Assembly: GCA_028284445.1 (NCBI GenBank)
Contig: JANQRS010000032.1
Span: 62,001-126,000 of the forward strand
Direction of reading: 5' to 3'
Length of the DNA stretch: 64,000 nt
From: Calditrichia bacterium
Lineage (GTDB): Bacteria > Calditrichota > Calditrichia > RBG-13-44-9 > J075
The translations under genes were made by a program, and so were the position numbers. Under the pieces are notes generated by a model. It searched no databases. It saw nothing but the letters and a program-made list of their open reading frames with translations, and was not told the origin of the DNA. Shown piece by piece: positions 40,917 to 50,306 of the stretch; the stretch's first letter is position 1; each line of letters opens with the position of its first letter.

Positions 40917-41981
40917 TTAGTCTAGCTTGAAGACAAAGGGTATGACCACGCGCGTTCGAACCGGTTTTCCATCCTTTTGTCCGGGGTTAAACTGATAGCG
41001 TCGCACTGCGTCCAGCGCCGCACTATCTAATAATGCAGAGTCACTGCTTCGCAGTACCTCTGCATCAATTACATTGCCCTGGGTATCAATCAATACCCGG
41101 CAAATTGTCTTGCCTTCGAGCTTCTGTTTTGCTGCTTCTTTCGGGTAAATAACCTCCCCCGCTTTTTTCACACTGGGCTTGGCATCCAGTTCCCCAAACT
41201 CATACGATTCACTGCTACCGCGATGCTGTTCGCCTATACCGACCAGCTCTTGCACGGAGTCAAGCGGCACATCAAAATGGCTGGCAATTTGCTCAACAAA
41301 ATCAGTGGCGGTAAATGCCAGTGCGCCTGGCGCCGCATTACGCACCTTGTCGAGTATCCTTCCCATTGCTGCCAGAGATGTCAGCCGCTGCTGCTGTGGC
41401 TTCAGCACCAGGAACAGCGCTTTGTCTGCGGAGTCATCGATAGCTCGCCCCAGCATAACCGCCTGGCCGGGTTTTAGATCTGTGCGCGTAGACAGCATCG
41501 TGCGCTTGTCTTCGCGCATCGCCCGGGCGATTTGTTCAGCAGATGCCACGGTTATCCCGGCTTTCTGCAGCAAACTAATATTGACGGACAAGTGCTCAGT
41601 GGCTCCCGGAAGAATCGTCAGTTGCAGATATTTATCATTTTGCAGCGGCACATGATGGGTCTGCATGGTGCCATCGGGGCTGAATAGCAAATAGGTCATA
41701 TCGCGCATATTCACATCCTGATAGCCAAAAGTCTGTCGCAACTGCTCTTGCAGCCGCTCGACATCTGCCAGGGTGGAATCCAGGAATTGAATGGCGATCT
41801 CTCCGGGAAACAAAGGCGGTTTCGCCTCACTGCCGGAACGCGCACCTTCCAGCAAGTAGGTCTGCACTTCATACAACTGCAGATCTGTGGACTCCGGCTG
41901 CGAGGCACACATGGACAGCATCACCAGCAAAGTCGAGGTCAGGATGGTCCGCATTAATTTGCTTCTTCCCAGTTGTTGCAT
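40917..41981 (-). CDS. Lipoprotein with C-terminal TonB domain
   Basis: About 354 residues; the ATG at 41981 or 41954 precedes the signal sequence (MRTILTSTLLVMLSMCASQP). The longer frame to 42236 runs antisense across the anti-sigma gene and is rejected. Residues about 30-245 have a repeated secretin/short-domain look (QLYEVQTYLLEGA; SVNISLLQKAGITVASAEQI; KALFLVLKPQQQRLTSLAAM). The C-terminal 90 residues are a TonB domain (VIYPKEAAKQKLEGKTICRV; RRYQFNPGQKDGKPVRTRVV). It may respond to, or be controlled by, the neighbouring sigma factor. Confidence 0.7.
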   Translation of the reverse strand: MQQLGRSKLMRTILTSTLLVMLSMCASQPESTDLQLYEVQTYLLEGARSGSEAKPPLFPGEIAIQFLDSTLADVERLQEQLRQTFGYQDVNMRDMTYLLFSPDGTMQTHHVPLQNDKYLQLTILPGATEHLSVNISLLQKAGITVASAEQIARAMREDKRTMLSTRTDLKPGQAVMLGRAIDDSADKALFLVLKPQQQRLTSLAAMGRILDKVRNAAPGALAFTATDFVEQIASHFDVPLDSVQELVGIGEQHRGSSESYEFGELDAKPSVKKAGEVIYPKEAAKQKLEGKTICRVLIDTQGNVIDAEVLRSSDSALLDSAALDAVRRYQFNPGQKDGKPVRTRVVIPFVFKLD

Positions 41982-42028
41982 ATCGTCGTCTCTTGTTTTC
42001 TGTTTTCTCTCCTGAAGCCCATACCTAA

Positions 42029-42457
42029 TCAGCGATATACCCAGACAATAGTGGTGTTTTGATCTTCCGGCAGCTGATATATAATAGTCTGCGCCGGTTC
42101 GCCGTCCAGGTGAGTATCCGTCAGCACCAAATTGCTCTCTGCAGCCAGATTGAGCGGAGAACTGCCTGGACGCCACACAAATGCGGTCACCAGCAACAAG
42201 CCCAATGCCAAGGCAGCACCAAAACGAAGGCCCCAATGACCACGGGGACTATGCCGCGCTTTACGGCGACGTGATCTTGAAGGCACCGGAATCGATCGAT
42301 GTGCAACAATCTGCCTGCTTAACAGCGCAAGGCGCTGTGCATATGCCTCGCAAGCCTCGCAGCCTTCAACATGCCCGGCCATTTCCGGGGTGATGGTTAG
42401 CGCCAGACTGTCATCAAATTGCTTTGCCAGCGCTTGTTTGATTTCCGAACACGTCAT
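42029..42457 (-). CDS. Anti-sigma factor, zinc-finger type
   Basis: A 142-residue protein. The N-terminal anti-sigma domain carries the H-x3-C-x2-C zinc motif (GHVEGCEACEAY). A basic stretch (SRSRRRKARHSPRGH) precedes one membrane helix (FGAALALGLLLVTAFVW), and a 40-residue periplasmic tail follows. It should hold the sigma factor encoded immediately upstream (10-nt gap) at the membrane until a signal releases it. Confidence 0.82.
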   Translation of the reverse strand: MTCSEIKQALAKQFDDSLALTITPEMAGHVEGCEACEAYAQRLALLSRQIVAHRSIPVPSRSRRRKARHSPRGHWGLRFGAALALGLLLVTAFVWRPGSSPLNLAAESNLVLTDTHLDGEPAQTIIYQLPEDQNTTIVWVYR

Positions 42458-42467
42458 TCTTCTTTCC

Positions 42468-42992
42468 TCAAATATCTTCCGTTGCCGCTTCTCGGATTTT
42501 TCGCCGGGCCTGCATGCTTAATACGCGTACTGTATCCTCGCTGATTGCCAAAATCTCGGCAATCTCTCGAACTGATTGCCCCTCCATATCGCGCAGGATA
42601 AACACCATTCGCATTCTCCGCGGCAGTTTAGCGATGTGCCCTTGAATATCCGTTACGCTGCCCCCCTCCGGGGCTGATAGCTGCCGCCACTGGACATCCG
42701 ACAACATACTGCGCAGGCGGCGCCAGGCTTCCTTACGCCAGTCATAACAGGTATTGACCAGTATCCGCCGAAACCATGCTGCAAAATTTCGATTATCATC
42801 AAATTGCGCCAGATGATCCAATGCCTTCAATATCGAGATCTGAAATACGTCTTCCGCATCATCCCAACTGGAAGTGTAATAATAAGCAAGACGTAAAGAA
42901 GGCTCGCGCAATTCCTGCCAGAGCCGCGAAACAGCATCGGGATCGCCCTCTTTGAGAGCAGCGAGCTCCGGTTTGGTGATGATATCGCTCAT
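42468..42992 (-). CDS. ECF-type RNA polymerase sigma factor
   Basis: A 174-residue protein with region 2 (LAYYYTSSWDDAEDVFQISI; NFAAWFRRILVNTCYDW) and region 4 (LPRRMRMVFILRDMEGQSVR; IAEILAISEDTVRVLSMQAR). It is the first gene of a minus-strand operon with its anti-sigma factor and two TonB-domain lipoproteins, so it may direct its own operon in envelope stress. Confidence 0.93.
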   Translation of the reverse strand: MSDIITKPELAALKEGDPDAVSRLWQELREPSLRLAYYYTSSWDDAEDVFQISILKALDHLAQFDDNRNFAAWFRRILVNTCYDWRKEAWRRLRSMLSDVQWRQLSAPEGGSVTDIQGHIAKLPRRMRMVFILRDMEGQSVREIAEILAISEDTVRVLSMQARRKIREAATEDI

Positions 42993-43135
42993 TTCACATA
43001 AGATACGAAAGCGGCTGAGAGTTCATTTATTGAAAATGATAAAAAAATCAAAATCGATGTTCTATCGCTAATTTGATTATCTGAAGCGAGCTGCTATATT
43101 GCCGTAAATAGAATCAAAAGAGAACAAGCTAGCTG

Positions 43136-44149
43136 ATGAATCTGGTCGGACGTATATATCAATTAAAGATAGCACTGATTGCGCTTCTGCTCGTCGCTTG
43201 CAGCGAAAAAACGGACAAAACGCAGCTGCTCCCGCTGGGGCTTCATTGCGACTGCCAGGTCGACGATTCAACCGTGCCGGATAGCAGCTTGTTTTCTGCG
43301 ATGAACCAGGGATTGCTGGCCAGCCGCTTTAATTCGATGGATGACCTGAAGTCCGTCATCGATATCGAATACATTGATACCGGCACAGCTTTCGACAGCA
43401 TACGCCACCACCATAGCAAAGTGCGCCTCATCCACTGCAGCAAGGGCCGGCATATTGTCAGCGAGCTGGAGCCGGATATCCATCAGGGTGATATTAGTGA
43501 AGCGCGCAATGGGGATAGCTGGACACGCCTGGGATTGTTGCTTCGTTCCCCCTACGCGATTCGTAGCAGAGTTGATCTGCAACGAATTTACCTCCTGGCG
43601 CGCAGGCGTCCGGATCTATTCGGGGAAAGTGATCCGGCCTTCTACGATCTCGCTCTCACCGCTGCCAGAAACATTAACACCAAAGACCTGGCCTACAAGG
43701 TACCGCGTGATAGCAGCGAAAAAGGCTATATCAATTCATTTAACCACATCGCTGCGCAGGCCTTTATCACCACCTGTTTTTCTGAGGAGTTGGCTGATTT
43801 TGTGGCAGATATGCATGAGCGTTTTGCCATGCCGGCACTATTGAGCGGTGAATTTACTACCCGGCAGCTCCAAGACCTGGTAAACGGACCGATTGATAAC
43901 TACGTCGATATCATTAATAATGAATGGGGACAGGAACTGGGCAAACAATTGGCAGCCAAATACAAAATCGACCGCGCCACAAAATGGACGCCGCAACTCC
44001 TCGCTGATTATATCAACGATCTACATCATCATTATATGTGGGCGTTTCAAATCGGCATTGCACCGGTCACGCCGGAAGATGCCGTGGTGATCCGCTTTGC
44101 AGCGAAGATGAATACCGTTTTGAAGACAATGCAAATGGAGATGCCCTAG
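43136..44149 (+). CDS. Putative lipoprotein, unknown
   Basis: A 337-residue protein with a signal peptide ending LLLVACSE (lipobox Cys22). The mature part is mostly helical and polar (RVDLQRIYLLARRRPDLFGE; FNHIAAQAFITTCFSEELAD; YINDLHHHYMWAFQIGIAP). Several conserved-looking His residues (LHHHY; HIAAQAF) could bind metal. No family is recognised. It is divergent from the sigma operon, so it may share regulation with it. Confidence 0.6.
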   Translation: MNLVGRIYQLKIALIALLLVACSEKTDKTQLLPLGLHCDCQVDDSTVPDSSLFSAMNQGLLASRFNSMDDLKSVIDIEYIDTGTAFDSIRHHHSKVRLIHCSKGRHIVSELEPDIHQGDISEARNGDSWTRLGLLLRSPYAIRSRVDLQRIYLLARRRPDLFGESDPAFYDLALTAARNINTKDLAYKVPRDSSEKGYINSFNHIAAQAFITTCFSEELADFVADMHERFAMPALLSGEFTTRQLQDLVNGPIDNYVDIINNEWGQELGKQLAAKYKIDRATKWTPQLLADYINDLHHHYMWAFQIGIAPVTPEDAVVIRFAAKMNTVLKTMQMEMP

Positions 44150-44221
44150 CGATGGAAAATCCAAATTCCAACGACAAAAATCCCAGCAGAAAAACCTGCC
44201 CAAACCCTCGAGAATAGCTTC

Positions 44222-45466
44222 TTATTCCTCACGCTTCTCAAGCCGAAAAGGCGCATTCGTATAGAAGGGTGTATCGGTTTTTACGGCCTGGTAGCGATGC
44301 TGAATGTCTTCTGCGCCGGTGACGTGTAAGTCATCAAGCTGTGCAAGCCATCCGGCATCATGTTCTGAGCGAAACAATATGGCTCCCAGCAAAGTCGCCT
44401 GACTAAAATTCGTGTTGCGTAGATTCGTCTGCGTTAAGTTTGCCCCGCTTAGATTCGCACGTTTAAATGCAGTGCCGAAGAAATTCATCCGGGTCATATT
44501 TGACTCTGTAAAGATCGCCCCTTCGAGATCCGCCCATTTCAGGCTGCCGTAACTGAAGTCGACCTTCCTCAACTGCGCATTGGCCAGTTTCCCGCCATTG
44601 AGATCAGCACGCCGCATATCTGCACCGTTAAAATTCGCCCACTGCACACGGGCGTTTTTCATGTTCGCACCAGCCAGAATGCTGTTCTGCAGCTTCGCAC
44701 CCCACATCATTGTCTCACGCAGAATGGCATTGCGCAGATTCGCGCCACGCAAATCCGCATTGCTCAGATCTGCCCCATGCAGATCAATCCCACTTAAGTC
44801 AGCCTCCCTCAAATTCACGCCTCGTAAATCGGCCTTGCTAAAATCAGCTTCGCGCTTGATGCGTGCAAAAACCGTTGAGTCGAGCTCCAGTATCGCCAGC
44901 GCTGTTAAGAGCTCTCCTCTTTGGGGACTCAATGTCTGTTCAGAAAGGGTATCCGCCCGTAGAATACGATGTGGCTTCAGGGAAGCACTGACGGCAGAAA
45001 TCCGCAAAATCGTGGCATCGCTGAGGGTACCCGCAGTATCTCCGCTCAATTCATCATCAATTTTATTCAACAAATTGCCCAGCAAGGCAGTCGCGCTGCT
45101 CTGCTGCAACGACTCTATCAATGCCATCTGCTCAATTATCTGCTCATTTTGATCCTGAAGCTGGCCTTGCAGAGATCGCTGTTCAACAATCATAAATCCA
45201 GCGATACATGTGCCAACCACCAGCAGTGCGATAGACAACGATCTCTGCCCCCTAATAACGCCAGCTGATTGCGGAGACTGTGAGAGCGAGGAGTGATTTC
45301 GAAAGCGACTCACGAAAAAAGCAATCGCAATTATGGCCAGACAAACAAAGGCGCCGAGCCAATAGGGATGCGCCAATTCAATATAGGGCACTCGCAGATA
45401 CCCCAGCACCCAACCCAGCAAGAGAGCGACGGTCACAACAATCAATTGGTATGCTTTGCTTTTCAT
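44222..45466 (-). CDS. Pentapeptide-repeat membrane protein
   Basis: A 414-residue protein. Three hydrophobic helices fill residues 5-55 and 75-95. A coiled coil follows (LQGQLQDQNEQIIEQMALIE). Residues about 205-375 contain roughly 30 pentapeptides of the A(D/N)LxG kind (ADLRGVNLREADLSGIDLHG; LSGANLTQTNLRNTNFSQAT), forming a beta-helix rod. Membrane-anchored pentapeptide proteins are uncharacterised in general. The DNA shows the matching 15-nt periodicity. Confidence 0.8.
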   Translation of the reverse strand: MKSKAYQLIVVTVALLLGWVLGYLRVPYIELAHPYWLGAFVCLAIIAIAFFVSRFRNHSSLSQSPQSAGVIRGQRSLSIALLVVGTCIAGFMIVEQRSLQGQLQDQNEQIIEQMALIESLQQSSATALLGNLLNKIDDELSGDTAGTLSDATILRISAVSASLKPHRILRADTLSEQTLSPQRGELLTALAILELDSTVFARIKREADFSKADLRGVNLREADLSGIDLHGADLSNADLRGANLRNAILRETMMWGAKLQNSILAGANMKNARVQWANFNGADMRRADLNGGKLANAQLRKVDFSYGSLKWADLEGAIFTESNMTRMNFFGTAFKRANLSGANLTQTNLRNTNFSQATLLGAILFRSEHDAGWLAQLDDLHVTGAEDIQHRYQAVKTDTPFYTNAPFRLEKREE

Positions 45467-45523
45467 AAAAAGTAGAAATGGATTCGTTTTTGGGATGGAT
45501 CAGAAGCTTGACCCAATATATTG

Positions 45524-45988
45524 TTAGACGTCTAAATTCACAATCTGCGGACGCAGCTCGCCATCCACAATATCAATCCTTGCGACAGTGACCGGGAGTT
45601 TGAATCGCCGCCGGCCGGCACTACCAGGGTTGATATAAAACACCCCGCGCTTATCAAATATTGATGGCTGATGAGAGTGGCCGTATATCACCGCAGAAAA
45701 TCCCGCTTTCACTGGATCCAGGTCAAGTTCCTCAATGATATGCAACATGTAGATAAGATGATTACCCACTTCCGCGACTTCAGTCATCGGCAAGGCTTGC
45801 GCCCAGTCACCGTAGTCGACATTACCGCGCACGACCAAAAGCGGGGCAATGTCCCGCAGCGGCTCCAGTACCTCCGGTTTGCCGACATCACCGGCATGCA
45901 GAATCAGGTCGCTCCCCTCCAGGGCCTTTAAGGCTTCCGGGCGCATCAGGCCGTGGGTATCTGCAATAAGGCCGATGGATTGAATCAA
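45524..45988 (-). CDS. YfcE/MJ0936-family metallophosphoesterase
   Basis: A 154-residue calcineurin-like phosphodiesterase. All metal motifs are present: IADTHG, LILHAGDVG, VVRGNVDYGD, and VIYGHSHQPS with NPGSAG near the end. Family members hydrolyse phosphodiesters with Mn2+; the physiological substrate here is unknown. Confidence 0.9.
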   Translation of the reverse strand: MIQSIGLIADTHGLMRPEALKALEGSDLILHAGDVGKPEVLEPLRDIAPLLVVRGNVDYGDWAQALPMTEVAEVGNHLIYMLHIIEELDLDPVKAGFSAVIYGHSHQPSIFDKRGVFYINPGSAGRRRFKLPVTVARIDIVDGELRPQIVNLDV

Positions 45989-46017
45989 TTAGGTTTCCTC
46001 GTTCAATAAATGCCTTG

Positions 46018-46063
46018 CCACATCCCCCTGAATCCCCTTCGAAGGGGGACATAGCGGGATGTG
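46018..46063. repeat. Palindromic intergenic element (CCCCTTCGAAGGGG type)
   Basis: The core CATCCCCCTGAATCCCCTTC and its imperfect inverse GAAGGGGGAC...GGGATG flank a TTCGAA centre. It is the same family as 54604-54656, with more mismatches. It lies between the phosphodiesterase and sbcC, downstream of sbcC, and may act as a transcription end structure. Confidence 0.65.
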
Positions 46064-46064
46064 T

Positions 46065-48800
46065 TTAGTGAACCTCACTCCCCTTTTCCTCATCATTGGT
46101 AATGCGCAGGGAAACATCAATCTCATCCTGCAGCGCTTCCACATGCGAAATCAGTCCTACGATGCGATTTTCCTTCCGCAGCTTTTTCAAGGTATCAATC
46201 ACCGTTCGTAGGGCTTCACCGTCCAATGTACCGAAACCTTCATCAAGGAAAAAAAAGTTCTGTTTTGCGCCGGCCAGACGTTGGACATTATCGGAAAGCG
46301 CCAAGGCCAAAGATAGCGAGGCCTGAAAGGTTTGTCCGCCAGACAGTGTCTTGGCGCTGCGCACCTGCCCGTCATTCAGGAAGTCTCGCACCTGAAATGT
46401 GTTGTTTTCAGTCACTTCCAGCCGCAACTGACGTCGCGTGAGTTTTTGAAAGCGTTCGTTGGCTGCGTGACAGAGTTCCTGGAGATACACACTGGACACA
46501 TAGTTGACAAATCCATTGGCTTTGAAAAGGCGCTCGAGGGTCTTCAGATTCTCTGCACGATCCTGTTTTTCCTGCAACTTAACTTCCAGCTCCTTGCGGG
46601 CTGCGAGATCAGTTTCCAGCTTGGCAACCTCAGTGCTCAGCCCACCAAGACGCCGATTCATTTCAGCAACCGCATTCTTGTCTTCAACGATCGCGGTGCG
46701 GAGCTGCTGATGCTCATCAGCATCATACTGCTTGTCTTTGGTTGCTGCTTGCAAGGCGCTCAAGCGTTCATTGCGCGCGTGGAGCTGCTTATCAAATTCG
46801 GCGATCTCAGCGCTTTCCTGCTCAATATCAATATCCCGATCCAGAATATCTGCCACGGCGCCTATGCTTGGATAGCGCGAATCAGCAATTTTTTGCTTCA
46901 AGTCCCCGTTTAATTTCGCTTGCAGCTCCTGATCAATTGTTTGCTGCTTTGATCGTACATCGAGTTCGCCCTTCAACCTTTCCAGTTGTTGACGGGTCTC
47001 GTTAATCAGGCGCTCCTTGTCCTCGAAGTTGGCGCCAATCGCTTCGTGTTCATTTTGCAAGCTTTTTATTTCTTCACTGAGAGCCGTTTCATCGAGATCA
47101 ACAATATCACCCATTTCAACTTCTCCGGCCTGCTTGCGCGCAGTTCCAATCGCTGCATCTACTTTAATCCTGTTCTCTTCCAGCGATTTCAAGCGCTCAT
47201 CGTGCTGCTGAATCCGCACTTGCAGCTCCTGACATGCTTTGCCAAGATCGTCCCGGCTTACTTCTGCTTCTTCGATGTGGGTATCGATATCATCCAGCGA
47301 CTGACTGTCGCTGTTTTCCAGGATACTGAGATCATCTGTGGCCGGTTGTGTCGCTATCTGACCATGACGGCGCTCCACTTGGGTTTCAGCGCGCTCCAAG
47401 ATCGTGCTTAATTCCTGAATGGCGGCTTTCTGAACATCTTTAGCCGTTCCCTGCGTATTTTGCTCCTTCATCCGTGCAATTGCCGCTTGCAGCAATTCGA
47501 TCTCTTCTTCTTCCCGCTTCAAGTCGTCTCTCAGGCGCTGCGTTTCCTCGGCTCGAAAACGAAGCTGAATCAGGTCAGCGAGAGTGCTTCTTGCCTGCCG
47601 AAGACTGTCCAGACGCTCCACGGTCGTTTTCTGTTGCGACTGCAAGTCATTAAACTGCGCCTCGACAGTAGCGCGCTCGGCCTGCACGGCCTCGACATCC
47701 GCCGTGAGATCGCGCAGCTGTCGCGCACTATCCCCCATCTCGATCATGGTCTTCAGCTGAGCGACTTTTTCCAGGAGTTGATCCCGTTGCTTGTATTCGC
47801 TAGCAACATCGTCAAAGGCTGCCAATTCCGCTTTCAAGTTCTTTTCGGATTCGGCAAGGCTATCCTTTCCCTCCGCGATTCGTTCTTCCGCATCATGCAG
47901 TGTCGACTGAAGTTCGGCAAGGCGGCCCATTATCGGTTTAAACTCAAGCACGCATTGGCGATAGTCGGCAAGCAAGGCATCGCGTTCGCGCATGGTTTTG
48001 TCACGGCCTGCCCATTCCGGCGCTTCCCGCTCAAGCTCAGTTAACTCCGCAAAAGCTGCCTGCAAAGTATGATAGTCCTTTTCGCGCACTTCACGCTCTT
48101 CGAGCCGTTTTTCCTGCGCCTTGACCTCTTTCTTGAGCCCTTTTTCTTCCTTTTTCTTCTCTCGCAAGAGGGCATCACTTGCCCACTGCAACTCTTGTAG
48201 CTGCCCCTGCATGCGACTCAGAACAGTACTGTTTTCTCCCTGCAATTGCCGCGTCTTCCAGTGCAAATCAAAACGCTGAAGCTCGAAAAGCTCCTTCATC
48301 ATTTCCGTGCGGTCTTTTCCTTTCAGCTGCAGAAATTCCTGAAATTTCCCCTGCGGAATGATGATTGCCCGGCGGAAGTTGTCATAGCTAAGGCCAATAA
48401 TCTCCTCGGCAGTCTCGTCTATCGGCACCCAGTCTTCGTCTTGCCACTTCAAATGACGGCGCTTGAAGGCGGCTACTTTCGCAAATTGTTTGCTGTTTCG
48501 TCGACCGCTTACTTCAAATTGATAGATGCCGGCGTATGCGCCATAGCTCTCGAACTCGAAGCGAATCAGCAAATCATTCGACTTCAGATTCATCATGTTA
48601 TAGCTGCGACTATCCTGCGAATGTAATCGTTCGGTTTCGCCGTAAAGCGCAAATGAGATCGCTTCAAGGATGGATGATTTTCCACTGCCAACAGCGCCAA
48701 AAATGCCGAAGAGACGTGCTTCAACAAGGCGTTCGAAATCGATGGTCTGTTCGCTGCGATAAGAATAGAGGCCTTTTAGTGTAAGCCGGCGCGGGATCAT
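46065..48800 (-). CDS. sbcC: Exonuclease subunit SbcC (SMC-like ATPase)
   Basis: A 911-residue protein. The N-terminal Walker A is FGAVGSGKSSILEAISFALY. A long coiled coil fills residues about 190-780, and the C-terminal half carries the ABC signature KTLSGGQTFQASLSLALALS and Walker B FFFLDEGFGTLD. Together with SbcD it degrades hairpins and blocked DNA ends. No CxxC zinc-hook motif is visible in the coiled-coil apex, where SbcC/Rad50 proteins normally have one. The start overlaps the sbcD stop by 4 nt (ATGA). Confidence 0.9.
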   Translation of the reverse strand: MIPRRLTLKGLYSYRSEQTIDFERLVEARLFGIFGAVGSGKSSILEAISFALYGETERLHSQDSRSYNMMNLKSNDLLIRFEFESYGAYAGIYQFEVSGRRNSKQFAKVAAFKRRHLKWQDEDWVPIDETAEEIIGLSYDNFRRAIIIPQGKFQEFLQLKGKDRTEMMKELFELQRFDLHWKTRQLQGENSTVLSRMQGQLQELQWASDALLREKKKEEKGLKKEVKAQEKRLEEREVREKDYHTLQAAFAELTELEREAPEWAGRDKTMRERDALLADYRQCVLEFKPIMGRLAELQSTLHDAEERIAEGKDSLAESEKNLKAELAAFDDVASEYKQRDQLLEKVAQLKTMIEMGDSARQLRDLTADVEAVQAERATVEAQFNDLQSQQKTTVERLDSLRQARSTLADLIQLRFRAEETQRLRDDLKREEEEIELLQAAIARMKEQNTQGTAKDVQKAAIQELSTILERAETQVERRHGQIATQPATDDLSILENSDSQSLDDIDTHIEEAEVSRDDLGKACQELQVRIQQHDERLKSLEENRIKVDAAIGTARKQAGEVEMGDIVDLDETALSEEIKSLQNEHEAIGANFEDKERLINETRQQLERLKGELDVRSKQQTIDQELQAKLNGDLKQKIADSRYPSIGAVADILDRDIDIEQESAEIAEFDKQLHARNERLSALQAATKDKQYDADEHQQLRTAIVEDKNAVAEMNRRLGGLSTEVAKLETDLAARKELEVKLQEKQDRAENLKTLERLFKANGFVNYVSSVYLQELCHAANERFQKLTRRQLRLEVTENNTFQVRDFLNDGQVRSAKTLSGGQTFQASLSLALALSDNVQRLAGAKQNFFFLDEGFGTLDGEALRTVIDTLKKLRKENRIVGLISHVEALQDEIDVSLRITNDEEKGSEVH

Positions 48801-50026
48801 GACTCATCACCTCCCAGCACTTCCCGAAAAAGTGCCAGCATAGCATCATCCGGAGGCAAACTATCTTTATTGCGACTGGTGAAATAATCGATGAAAAGCG
48901 CTTCCATGCTCTGATTGAGATCGATCGTCGGCCCCCCGGGATCGTCTGCTTCAGCTCCGGCTTTTAACATTGGAATAATCGCCACGATACCATCATGCGC
49001 TTCCGTTAATTGCCGGCGTTGTTCCGCGGAAAGGTAGGATTCAGTTTCCATAATGATTTCGACCCAGGCATTCTGATTTGCGCCCAACCAATTGACTGCG
49101 CTTTCCACATCTTCGAAGCGTTCGCGCAGCAGGCGCTTTCCGCATTTCAAAGCTTTGCCACGAACTTTCACCGCTTTGCCGGGCTCCGCTTCAATGATCA
49201 GCACAAACTTGTCCTGGTTCGCTTCGCTCATGCTATACGGGAGCGGACTGCTGCTATAGTAAACCGGGCAGGGTTTGCCGGCCGCCTTTCGTTTGCCATG
49301 AAGGTGACCGAGCGCTGTATATTGAATTTGCCTGGGTATATCATTGGTCAAAATCGCCTGCGCCCCACCGACATAGAGGATCGGCTTTTCGTCATCAGGC
49401 TCTTCCGGGACTTCCTGCCCCTTACTGATCATCATTAAATGCGCAACCAGCATGTTTACGCCCTTGTCGTCGCAATATTTGTCAGCGAGGGTCTGCCAAC
49501 GCTGCTGCAAGGCTTCACGCAGAGCCAGTTCGCTGTTTTCAAAACCCAGGAACGTTTTTAATCGCGCTTCATTTGCGTAAGGGGTAAGGATCAAGCGCAG
49601 TGGCGCTTCAGTGTTCGCCAGCTTCAGTTCTACAAAACCGGCATCGGAGCGGGTAATCGCCAGTCCGCTTTCCAGAAGGAAGGGATCAATTTTCGTATCG
49701 GGATAGCCGGCCATGATGATGCCGTTCTCCTGGGCGAGGGGATCCGGCGCCTGGATGCGCTCCGGCGAATCATGATTCCCGGCAATAACAATCACGGCAC
49801 GCCGGCCGTTGGCCGAGAGTCGCTTAACGGTTTTGAAAAAGAGTTTCTCTGCATCTGTAGGGGGATTAAAAGCGTCATAGATGTCACCGGCAACGAGGAC
49901 AGCATCCACTTTTTCAGCATCAGCGATGCGGCATATTTCATCCAGCACCTCATGCTGTTCCGCAATCCTCGAAAATCGCTCCAGACGTTTTCCAAGATGC
50001 CAATCTGCAGTATGAAGAATCTTCAT
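48797..50026 (-). CDS. sbcD: Exonuclease subunit SbcD
   Basis: A 409-residue Mre11-type nuclease. The ATG at 50026 is chosen because the family start MKILHTADWHLGKRLERFSR follows directly; the 13 upstream residues come from intergenic repeats. Phosphoesterase motifs are DWHLG, VAGDIYD, IAGNHDSPER, LMVAHLM and ALGHLHG. It is translationally coupled to sbcC. Confidence 0.93.
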   Translation of the reverse strand: MKILHTADWHLGKRLERFSRIAEQHEVLDEICRIADAEKVDAVLVAGDIYDAFNPPTDAEKLFFKTVKRLSANGRRAVIVIAGNHDSPERIQAPDPLAQENGIIMAGYPDTKIDPFLLESGLAITRSDAGFVELKLANTEAPLRLILTPYANEARLKTFLGFENSELALREALQQRWQTLADKYCDDKGVNMLVAHLMMISKGQEVPEEPDDEKPILYVGGAQAILTNDIPRQIQYTALGHLHGKRKAAGKPCPVYYSSSPLPYSMSEANQDKFVLIIEAEPGKAVKVRGKALKCGKRLLRERFEDVESAVNWLGANQNAWVEIIMETESYLSAEQRRQLTEAHDGIVAIIPMLKAGAEADDPGGPTIDLNQSMEALFIDYFTSRNKDSLPPDDAMLALFREVLGGDES

Positions 50027-50306
50027 GATGGCATGTAGAATAATGGGAAATCTGCAAATCTGCAAATGAATAAATCAACCAATCTGTAAATGGGCAAATG
50101 GGCAAATCTGCAAATCAGGAAACAGAGATAGGGAACTTGTTCAGGAAAAGCACTAGCGTCATTATTTACCAGGCTTGGAATATTCCTTCTCGCAGTTAAA
50201 AGCAATGTCGCGGATGCAGAACAGGACTGAGGAAAGATAGAAGGGAATCGCTTGCATTTCAATCGACGCAGGCGATTCCCTTGCACTCAAAACCTCAGCG
50301 ACATCC
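50027..50306. repeat. Intergenic simple repeats and hairpin
   Basis: Contains several units of AAATCTGCAAAT and AAATGGGCAAAT (about 50049-50118). A perfect 11-bp hairpin follows: AAGGGAATCGC (50242-50252) with GCGATTCCCTT (50273-50283). The hairpin lies 24 nt beyond the stop of the minus-strand gene at 50307 and may be its terminator. No gene was found. Confidence 0.6.

Noticed and set aside
41982-42236. N-terminal extension of the TonB lipoprotein to 42236
   Set aside because: It runs antisense through the anti-sigma gene and precedes a normal signal peptide, so the start at 41981 or 41954 is better.
44580-45152. 190-aa plus-strand frame opposite the pentapeptide gene
   Set aside because: Repeated SAPxKSAxLK-like units are the antisense of the pentapeptide repeats.
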